From: Thermoplasmata archaeon
GTDB lineage: Archaea; Thermoplasmatota; Thermoplasmata; RBG-16-68-12; JAGMCJ01
Length of the DNA: 19,969 bases
Assembly: GCA_023129265.1 (NCBI GenBank)
Contig: JAGMCJ010000110.1
Coordinates: 1 to 19,969 of the forward strand
Direction of reading: 5' to 3'
Part shown: positions 7,948-12,939 of the stretch, in pieces
How positions within the stretch are numbered: the first letter of the stretch is position 1
Layout: each line of letters begins with the position of its first letter
The notes under the pieces: model-generated
Told to the model about the DNA's origin: nothing
What the model saw: the letters and a program-made list of their open reading frames with translations, nothing else
The model's database searches: none
Position numbers and translations under genes: made by a program

Positions 7948-8154
7948 TCACCCGCCAGACGCCACCTTGATGAGCTTGACCCTGTCGCCGTTCTCCAGGA
8001 CCTCGTCCATGGGTATCGGGCGGCCGTCCCTGACGAGGATGTGCGCGTCTGGCCTCAGGTCGAGCGCGTCGACCACATCGAATCCGCTGGCCTCATCGGA
8101 GAGCTTCATGACCTTCCTCTCGCCCGAAGGGAGCAGTTCGACGTGGAGCTTCAT
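7948..8154 (-). CDS. MoaD/ThiS-like sulfur carrier (ubiquitin fold)
   Basis: Small protein of 68 residues that begins MKLHVELLPSGERK and ends in VASGG. The terminal Gly-Gly is the hallmark of ubiquitin-like sulfur carriers (MoaD, ThiS) and of archaeal SAMP modifiers. Its carboxylate is adenylated by an E1-like enzyme and then thiolated or conjugated. The middle HILVRDGRPIPMDEVLENGDRVKLIKVASGG has the beta-strand pattern of ThiS/MoaD (split here as strand HILVRDG, turn RPIPMDEVLENGD, strand RVKLIKV). The sequence cannot say whether it serves molybdopterin, thiamine, tRNA thiolation or protein tagging. No E1-like gene is nearby. Confidence 0.8.
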   Translation of the reverse strand: MKLHVELLPSGERKVMKLSDEASGFDVVDALDLRPDAHILVRDGRPIPMDEVLENGDRVKLIKVASGG

Positions 8155-8180
8155 ACCGATAGTGTTATTTCCACAGTCTC

Positions 8181-8190
8181 TAATAACTTT
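8181..8190 (-). promoter_or_regulatory. TATA box of sulfur-carrier gene
   Basis: The minus strand reads GCAAAAGTTATTAGAG here, with a purine-rich BRE-like stretch before the TATA-like core. The core is about 31 bases before the ATG at 8154, which implies a leaderless message. The 44-base gap must also hold the divergent tRNA promoter, possibly GTTATTT at 8163-8169 on the plus strand. Confidence 0.5.
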
Positions 8191-8198
8191 TGCACCAG

Positions 8199-8303
8199 GC
8201 CGAGGTAGCTAAGTCCGGTCTAAGGCGGTGGCCTCGAGAGTCTCGACGATCGAGACAGCCACTGGTGCTTTGCACCGCGGGAGTTCGAATCTCCCCCTCG
8301 GCG
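8199..8303 (+). tRNA. tRNA-Ser(CGA) with an 18-nt intron
   Basis: Complete type II tRNA. The acceptor stem GCCGAGG (8199-8205) pairs fully with CCTCGGC (8296-8302), and the discriminator base is G (8303), as in serine tRNAs. The anticodon stem is GTGGC (8228-8232) with GCCAC (8258-8262). The loop begins C-T and carries anticodon CGA at 8235-8237 for UCG codons. The long variable arm has stem GGTGC/GCACC (8264-8268, 8272-8276). The T arm is GGGAG-TTCGAAT-CTCCC (8279-8295). The anticodon loop is too long unless an 18-base intron is removed; the mature tRNA is then 87 bases. CCA is not encoded. Confidence 0.93.
8239..8256 (+). other. tRNA intron (positions 37/38), bulge-helix-bulge
   Basis: AGTCTCGACGATCGAGAC lies between tRNA positions 37 and 38, the canonical archaeal site. 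The precursor folds into a bulge-helix-bulge. The outer helix is GTGGC/GCCAC, then a 4-bp central helix CTCG (8233-8236) pairs with CGAG (8251-8254). Three-base bulges AGA (8237-8239) and ACA (8255-8257) each carry a cut after their second base, and a short inner hairpin GUC/GAU has a 5-base loop. This is the substrate form for the archaeal tRNA splicing endonuclease. Confidence 0.85.
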
Positions 8304-8305
8304 CT
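8292..8305 (+). repeat. Candidate attL core (tRNA 3' end)
   Basis: TCCCCCTCGGCGCT covers the last 12 bases of the tRNA-Ser gene and the next two bases. An identical 14-mer in the same orientation is at 12736-12749. Archaeal integrative elements commonly use tRNA 3' ends, which the element restores while the displaced end remains at the far border. The match is short, so attachment-site status is inference. Confidence 0.45.
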
Positions 8306-8603
8306 CCATTCTGGCGGGTTACAGTGTGATGCATGCAGTAGCCTGAGGACGATAACTGAAACAAGCGGGCACTCACGGAAGCTCCCAACCACCAATGATG
8401 AATCGACCTGCTCCTATGAAATCCTTCCCTTGTGGTGGCCTATGGCAGGATAAGAGCGAGATAGGAGTGAGGTTAGGCTCTTTCTTTTCTTGAAGCGGAG
8501 CGACAGCGGACCTAGACCGGAGCTATACCGGAGCTACGGCGGAGCTACGCTTTGGTGGATTAGGAGCGGGTACGAAGCAGAAACGCATCCAATTGGACAC
8601 GAT
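8304..8603. other. Intergenic region after tRNA-Ser
   Basis: No gene is supported across these 300 bases. Reading frames that cover the tRNA and continue to about 8453 have neither family features nor a credible ribosome-binding site. The only clear structure is the array of 11-bp tandem repeats at 8495-8549. A pyrimidine-rich stretch, CTCTTTCTTTTCTT at 8478-8491, lies just before it and could act as a weak archaeal terminator for plus-strand transcripts. Confidence 0.6.
8495..8549. repeat. Five tandem 11-bp repeats
   Basis: Five adjacent units of 11 bases: GCGGAGCGACA, GCGGACCTAGA, CCGGAGCTATA, CCGGAGCTACG and GCGGAGCTACG. All share CGGA at positions 2-5, and the last four share CTA at 7-9. 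The period is about one helical turn, so a protein bound to each unit would sit on one face of the DNA. The array is about 190 bases inside the proposed left border of the island and 55 bases past the stop of the minus-strand hypothetical gene, so it is not a simple promoter operator for that gene. Confidence 0.75.
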
Positions 8604-9149
8604 CTAGGGCACATCAAGCATCACCTTGAGTCCGAGACCCTCTAAGGTCACGGGCAGCTGCAGCGACGCGACATCGTCGATGCTGATAGCGTCCTCAATG
8701 CCTTCGAGCCTGAGAACGAAATCGTAAGGACCGTCCTCGATCGTCGTGGCGATCTCGAATGCATTCCCGAGCGGACACTCGAATAACGACTTCCCGCCGC
8801 GGCGAAGGATAAACCAGCCATCCGTGCATTCAAGAGGTGTCCCCGCGAGGACGAGCGGGAGAGTGGGCTCTTGCCCCGCAGCATGCGCCTCCATCCAGCT
8901 CTTCATGAACAGATTGATGCCTGACATCTTCTCCGCGATTCCGCCGTAGAAGCGCTTCTGCGATTCCCGCAGGGAGTGCCATGCCTCGACGCCCTCCGCG
9001 AAGTGGTTCCTGTTGCCCTGCTGTAACGGTGTTCTCGGATTGTGCGGTATGACATGCTTCCTGAGGAAATTGACGCCGTTCCGCTCTACCGCTGTCATCT
9101 TGTCTATTGTCCCGCTGAACTTGGTTCCGAACGAGTTCTTTATTCTCAT
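8604..9149 (-). CDS. Hypothetical protein with NPRTP-type N-terminal motif
   Basis: Not recognised as a characterised family. The 181-residue protein has an N-terminal half with SGTIDKMTAVERNGVNFLR, then NPRTPLQQGNRNHFAEGVEAW (NPRTPLQQ at 37-44), LRESQKRFYGGIAEK and SGINLFMKSW (76-85). I recall similar PRTPxQQ...F...AW...SG.N.FM arrangements in short hypothetical proteins from phage and accessory DNA, but cannot check this here. The C-terminal half looks beta-rich. There is no signal peptide or membrane segment. GGGGGAGA right before the ATG is a good ribosome-binding site. It stands alone between the tRNA and a surface protein gene, consistent with accessory DNA. Confidence 0.75.
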   Translation of the reverse strand: MRIKNSFGTKFSGTIDKMTAVERNGVNFLRKHVIPHNPRTPLQQGNRNHFAEGVEAWHSLRESQKRFYGGIAEKMSGINLFMKSWMEAHAAGQEPTLPLVLAGTPLECTDGWFILRRGGKSLFECPLGNAFEIATTIEDGPYDFVLRLEGIEDAISIDDVASLQLPVTLEGLGLKVMLDVP

Positions 9150-9274
9150 ATTCTCCCCCTGTGGGAAAACTCCCTGTTGTTATTCTCGTCCGTGGTATTT
9201 CAATCCTGTGCTAGTGACAAATCTGTGGAAGGGGAGAAGGACTAAGTCAGGCGAACCGCAGGAGATGGCTCAAG

Positions 9275-9307
9275 AAACGTCGTACTCCTCATTGGAGTCT
9301 GACGTTT
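9275..9307. repeat. Interrupted hairpin after beta-helix gene
   Basis: AAACGTC (9275-9281) pairs with GACGTTT (9301-9307), and inside it ACTCC (9284-9288) pairs with GGAGT (9294-9298). A two-base internal mismatch separates the two stems and the loop is five bases. It lies shortly after the stop of the minus-strand beta-helix gene, so it may form in the 3' end of that transcript. No strong U-tract follows on that strand. Confidence 0.6.
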
Positions 9308-9309
9308 TC

Positions 9310-9325
9310 GTTGATAAGAATCAAC
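9310..9325. repeat. Small hairpin at end of beta-helix gene
   Basis: GTTGAT and ATCAAC form a perfect 6-bp stem around AAGA. The element touches the stop codon of the minus-strand beta-helix gene (9325-9327) and is two bases from the larger hairpin at 9275-9307. Together the two are a structured 3' end. Confidence 0.6.
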
Positions 9326-10488
9326 TAGGGAGGTTCCCTTGTCTCGGAAGTCTGATTCCCTTCTCGTCTCTGCTTTCTCTTTCTGACCAGGAGAAGAAGA
9401 ACGGCTGCGACCACGACAATCACCAAAGCAACCACAACCCAGAACCAAGCCTGTTCTAGGATCGATTCCTGTTCTGATGGTGTTTCCGTAGGAAACTCAA
9501 AGGGTTCGATAGGACTCATCAGCGGGTAGCGGTCCAAGCCCGTCCCTCCCTGGATGTCACATGGAGAATCGCCCATTCCGTCGCCACCGGGTCGGTCTTG
9601 GTTCGGGCCACTCTTTTCGTCAATGCCCGTGTAGTCATCCCAATAATTGCCGCCTGAAGGATATCCATCATCCCACTGGTTGTCACCTGGCTCGTCGTAG
9701 GGATGTTCTGCATTGTCCATGAAATTGTTATGATATATTCTGTTGCCATCTGCGCCGTGGAGAGAGATACCGCGACCGGAGTTCGAGTAGATGTTGTTGT
9801 TGACTAAGGTGTTGTTGCTGGAGACTCTGATGGAGATGCCGTAATCGTTATTGGAAACGTTATTGTTGGCCATTGTGTTGTTGCTTGAGTAGTAAAGCTT
9901 GATCCCGTCGCCCATTTCTCCAAACGGTGCATATAACGGATGGGGCGACGACACTTCGTTAGCAACAAGGGTGTTCCTGTTGGAATAATCGAGATAAATG
10001 CCCTTACGGTTGTTCGAGAGAGTGTTGTTGGTGATGGTGTTGCTATGAGAATATTCGAGAGAAATCCCGTATCCATTGCCCACGGCGTTGTTGCTGGCAA
10101 CGTAGCAGTCCTCGGCATGGTGGAGTTCTATCCCTGAGCCAAACCAATCGCTGTTTGTTAGGGTGAATCCCGTGATGTTCACCCAGTCAGCAGATAAGCG
10201 TACCACAGTCTTAGTTCCACCCCCGTCGATTATGGTCGTATCTCTGCCCTCTCCTGTCAGCGACAGGGTTTTCTTGACCCTTACGTTCTCGTAGTACGTC
10301 CCGCTGTATACGTGTATAGCATCTCCCGGCATCGCTTCGTCTATCGCACCCTGTATCGTCGTGTAGTTTCCTGGATTCCCTCCGCCAACGTACAAGGTCG
10401 TGGCCCTCGCCTCCGGAAGTATCCCGATAGTGGCAATGAAGGCACTCAAGAACACCAGAAGTGCGACAGTCAACGCCATCCTTTTCAT
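9325..10488 (-). CDS. Membrane-anchored NosD-like beta-helix surface protein
   Basis: A 387-residue exported protein. Residues 1-30 form a signal peptide (basic MKRM, hydrophobic core, ARA before TTLYVGG). Residues about 31-290 are a right-handed parallel beta-helix with NosD-type repeats: YTTIQGAIDEAMPGDAIHV first, then rungs such as NTITNNTLSNN, NTMANNNVSNNDYGI and NTLVNNNIYSNSGRGI. An Asp/Gly/Trp-rich segment with GYPSGGNYWDDY follows. One membrane helix (about 345-367) and the basic tail RKRKQRR anchor it with the helix outside. Many N-x-S/T sites suggest N-glycosylation. GGAGGAG is six bases before the ATG. It is a shorter relative of the 1416-residue protein to its right. Substrate is unknown. 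Confidence 0.87.
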   Translation of the reverse strand: MKRMALTVALLVFLSAFIATIGILPEARATTLYVGGGNPGNYTTIQGAIDEAMPGDAIHVYSGTYYENVRVKKTLSLTGEGRDTTIIDGGGTKTVVRLSADWVNITGFTLTNSDWFGSGIELHHAEDCYVASNNAVGNGYGISLEYSHSNTITNNTLSNNRKGIYLDYSNRNTLVANEVSSPHPLYAPFGEMGDGIKLYYSSNNTMANNNVSNNDYGISIRVSSNNTLVNNNIYSNSGRGISLHGADGNRIYHNNFMDNAEHPYDEPGDNQWDDGYPSGGNYWDDYTGIDEKSGPNQDRPGGDGMGDSPCDIQGGTGLDRYPLMSPIEPFEFPTETPSEQESILEQAWFWVVVALVIVVVAAVLLLLVRKRKQRREGNQTSETREPP

Positions 10489-10529
10489 TCTCTCCTCCGC
10501 AATGTTGCATTCGAATCTGAATCCATCCT

Positions 10530-10539
10530 AATAATCTTT
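10530..10539 (-). promoter_or_regulatory. TATA box of beta-helix gene
   Basis: The minus strand reads AAAGATTATTAG around these bases, centred about 46 bases before the ATG at 10488. This predicts a leader of about 20 bases that contains the GGAGGAG ribosome-binding site. Confidence 0.45.
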
Positions 10540-10962
10540 GTTGCAGTAACCTTGCCAGGGTCTTGATGTGTCGCCCTTCAATATGAACACTGACACTTCT
10601 CCATTCGATGGATTGCACGCGGGTGGTACGGTTTCAAGTGTTGAGGGATATGCAAGAAATTTCATCATCGATAACTCACCACTTTCCTATTGGAGCATCT
10701 TCGCTTCATCCATTTGCGGAAGTGCAAGAATACGCGGTGTTTGACAATGGACTTCAACACAACTGCTATCGCTAGGTAGACAATTCCCCTCCGAGACCTT
10801 TCACCAATCCTCGTCATCATACAGCTGACCCTGAATCTCACACAACTCAGACGAATATCTGCGACTTCACCTTCGGATACTCTTGTGTTTGTAACCAATC
10901 GGTTCTACTTTTCTGACAAAGCGACCAGTTCGCCAACTAAAGCGTCGCCTCGACATTAATAG

Positions 10963-11034
10963 GTTCTGAGCAAGCTCGAGGAAGACGGATTCATAGAGAT
11001 ATCCCAGAAGGGGAAGAGATAGTTCGTCATCACA
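10963..11034 (+). pseudogene. Possible winged-helix regulator fragment
   Basis: The plus strand encodes VLSKLEEDGFIEISQKGKR, then a TAG stop, then FVIT in the same frame. This resembles the recognition-helix end and wing of a winged helix-turn-helix regulator (LEEDGFIEI..KGKR.FVIT) with one sense codon turned into a stop. Two in-frame stops (TAA TAG) lie directly upstream, so the N-terminal part is gone or frameshifted. The match is short and could be chance; the antisense frame is also protein-like. Confidence 0.22.
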
Positions 11035-11134
11035 TGGTTCAACTTGATTTCGTGCTTGATGTCCTCCTTTGACAGGGAGGCGTCTTCCCGATCCAGAACA
11101 ATCGCGACATTCGGGGCAGGAAGCAAGATTCAAG

Positions 11135-12040
11135 CTAGAACAAGAAGGTCCAGACGATCATTCCAATCGCAATCAGGAGAGGTGTCGAAAGCATAACTAC
11201 CACGTTTTTTCCCAAATACGGAATCAGTGCGGTGGTGTCGCTATGGTGCTTTAGCACGCCGGCAATCGTCTTCAAAGCCAAGGGCAATGTCGCCAATCCT
11301 AGCAGAGCCATCAAAGGCAGAACGTGCAATACCACAGCCCCCAACAATATGACATAAATCGATACCAACACAGAGGAGTATATCCTGGCCGACTTCTGCT
11401 TACCCAAGACTATTGGCAGGTGCTTCCTTCCATCAGTTCTGTCGGCCTCAACATCGGGAAACTCATTGAGCAAAAGAAGGTTCGTAATGAACAACCATGA
11501 TATCATGGTCAATGTCACAATCGCCCAACTGTAACTTCCATTCTGAACGAAGTAGGTACCGAAGACAATGAGGGCAAATCCCCCTGCGGATATCTCGCTC
11601 AATACGTACAGCTTTGCAAGGAGGATAGTATAGAAGAATATCAAGAAGACACCCATCAATCCCAAGATTAGAATGGGCCAACCGTATATGAAAACGAAGT
11701 AGACGCCTATGAGAGCCACCAAGACTAGGGCTCCTGTTGCAAGATAGAATGCCTTTTTTGGATCGAGCGCTCCAGATGGAAGAACACCACTCCCCCCACT
11801 GAAGGGGGTTCTCTTGGTCTTGAAGTCAACACCGCTCTTGTAGTCGAAATACTCGTTGAATACGTTGACGCTTATATGAGCAGACAGAGCTCCGAGAAGA
11901 CTCAGGACAAGGAACCAAGCGTTGAACGGATTACCGTCGTAGATGGAAACGGATATGCCTAAGAGCACGTAAATCGGAGTCATGATCAGAAACGGTGTCC
12001 TCACCACTCCCAGCCATGTTCTAACCCTAATTGCGTTCAT
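11135..12040 (-). CDS. UbiA-family prenyltransferase (MenA-like)
   Basis: A 301-residue integral membrane prenyltransferase with about eight or nine helices. The first Asp-rich motif is NEYFDYKSGVD (N62, D66, D72), followed by KTKRTPFSGGSGVLPSG. The second is NEFPDVEADRTDGRKHLPI (D196, D200, D203). These residues bind Mg2+ and the prenyl diphosphate. SGVD and FSGGSGVLP resemble MenA-type enzymes, which prenylate 1,4-dihydroxy-2-naphthoate to make menaquinone. Other archaeal UbiA members make archaeal lipids, haem O or other products, so the substrate is not fixed. No other quinone gene is in the window. The ATG is leaderless by its TATA spacing. Confidence 0.88.
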   Translation of the reverse strand: MNAIRVRTWLGVVRTPFLIMTPIYVLLGISVSIYDGNPFNAWFLVLSLLGALSAHISVNVFNEYFDYKSGVDFKTKRTPFSGGSGVLPSGALDPKKAFYLATGALVLVALIGVYFVFIYGWPILILGLMGVFLIFFYTILLAKLYVLSEISAGGFALIVFGTYFVQNGSYSWAIVTLTMISWLFITNLLLLNEFPDVEADRTDGRKHLPIVLGKQKSARIYSSVLVSIYVILLGAVVLHVLPLMALLGLATLPLALKTIAGVLKHHSDTTALIPYLGKNVVVMLSTPLLIAIGMIVWTFLF

Positions 12041-12066
12041 TGTTGCGTCCGAAGGTTCTCCATCGC

Positions 12067-12076
12067 CTTAAAACTT
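12067..12076 (-). promoter_or_regulatory. TATA box of UbiA gene
   Basis: The minus strand reads AAGTTTTAAG, centred about 31 bases before the ATG at 12040, with no clear ribosome-binding site between. This spacing matches the other leaderless genes in the window. Confidence 0.5.
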
Positions 12077-12191
12077 GCCCTATCATTAGGATTCCGCGAA
12101 GTCACATGGCATGAGGAGGGAAGGCAGTAACTCTATCCCCCACTCTCCCCCTTTCGGAGTTGCCTCCAACCAAAGGAGTTAGGAGAGCGGG

Positions 12192-12676
12192 ATGGGATGT
12201 CACGCCTTCGGAGTAGGAAAGGAAAGAGTTGAAAAGGATATCGTGAGCTGGTGTCTTGAACGATTGTATCCCAGGCCATCAGGCGGAATCATTGGCAAGG
12301 ACCTTCCCACACCTTACTCACATCTCGTTTTGCCCCAAGATATGGAATCATGGACATGGGAAGAGAATGGCTACAGGCTCGACCAAACGAAATGTCGCAC
12401 TCCATTATCAAGGACGACGGAAAGCACCTCTTGGGACTCGCAAGAAGCACTGCGAGACGGCTCGTTTTGATGTACCAGAAAGAAATCGGATGCCAGTCAA
12501 AAGCAACTAAGAACCTGGCTGTGCCGAATACTGTTGATATTGGGACACGTAAGGGTCACAGCCAGCATCCCGATTCCAATATTGACAAGGAGGTTCTTGA
12601 ACAGATGCCCAAAACGTTTCAGACCTTCTCTTCACTTCTCTCGAGGGTGAGGGATATGGAGGGAGAAATCGAATAG
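12192..12676 (+). pseudogene. Possible frameshifted hypothetical gene
   Basis: Two protein-like frames follow each other. The first opens with ATG at 12192 behind a good AGGAG (12181-12185) and reads VEKDIVSWCLERLYPRPSGG and SHLVLPQDMESWTWEENG. The second, open from ATG 12350 to a TAG at 12674-12676, reads HSIIKDDGKHLLGLARS, TARRLVLMYQKEIGCQ and KEVLEQMPKTFQTFSSLLSR. The first has a ribosome-binding site and the second has none, so a single gene of about 160 residues with a frameshift near 12340-12400 is one reading. Alternatively the second frame alone is a small gene. I recognise no family in either. Confidence 0.3.
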
Positions 12677-12735
12677 GACGCTCAGCAGCCATCAAGCGCC
12701 AGGAGAGCATGGGATTTGAACTGCAGATACTACCT

Positions 12736-12749
12736 TCCCCCTCGGCGCT
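12736..12749 (+). repeat. Candidate attR core (copy of tRNA 3' end)
   Basis: TCCCCCTCGGCGCT is identical to 8292-8305 at the 3' end of tRNA-Ser and has the same orientation, 4.44 kb away. The flanking bases do not match and no tRNA can be folded here. The copy overlaps an 8-bp inverted repeat, CAAGCGCC (12693-12700) and GGCGCTTG (12744-12751). Confidence 0.45.
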
Positions 12750-12939
12750 TGGCTGTATCATAGAAATCACGCAGAGCGAAAGGATTCTTTGGGAATGTAC
12801 GCGCGGCAAGACAAAACTTAATAGCTCCCAACCTATCAGCAGCGGAGAATCACGTCCATCTCCATAATCCTTGAACAGAGGGGAACAGGGACTCAATGTG
12901 GAGATAGTGTGACGACACGAGAATTCGGGAGTGGACTAT

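Larger units (their letters stand above)
10489..11134. other. Intergenic region with possible gene relics
   Basis: Apart from the beta-helix promoter at its left end and the winged-helix-like fragment near 10963, I see no supportable gene in these 646 bases. Frames on the minus strand (10665-10898 and 10867-11133) lack ribosome-binding sites and family features. The stretch looks like decayed coding DNA rather than a regulatory region. Confidence 0.5.
12041..12939. other. Long gap with doubtful gene and att-like repeat
   Basis: These 899 bases lie between the divergent UbiA and large surface-protein genes. They hold the UbiA promoter, a possible broken gene (12192-12676), the second copy of the tRNA-end repeat (12736-12749), and an AT-rich AAAACTTAATAG at 12813-12824 that could be a distant TATA box for the surface-protein gene. 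Otherwise I recognise nothing. Confidence 0.5.

Noticed and set aside
8180..8453. Frames on both strands that cover the tRNA
   Set aside because: They are translations of the tRNA-Ser gene and its flank, a well-known source of false proteins.
8495..8549. CRISPR array
   Set aside because: Units are 11 bases and directly adjacent with no spacers, and no cas gene is in the window.
9013..9459. 148-codon plus-strand frame between two minus-strand genes
   Set aside because: It overlaps the ends of both the hypothetical and the beta-helix genes and has no ribosome-binding site or domain.
10665..10898. 77-codon minus-strand frame, at first suggestive of a transposase end
   Set aside because: The similarity to transposase C-termini was only a vague basic/hydrophobic pattern; no DDE residues or terminal inverted repeats are present.
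12693..12751. A second tRNA-like gene with GCGCC/GGCGC ends and TTGAA inside
   Set aside because: At 59 bases it is too short, the inner TTGAACT is not flanked by a T stem, and there is no anticodon arm. Only the 14-mer shared with tRNA-Ser is real.
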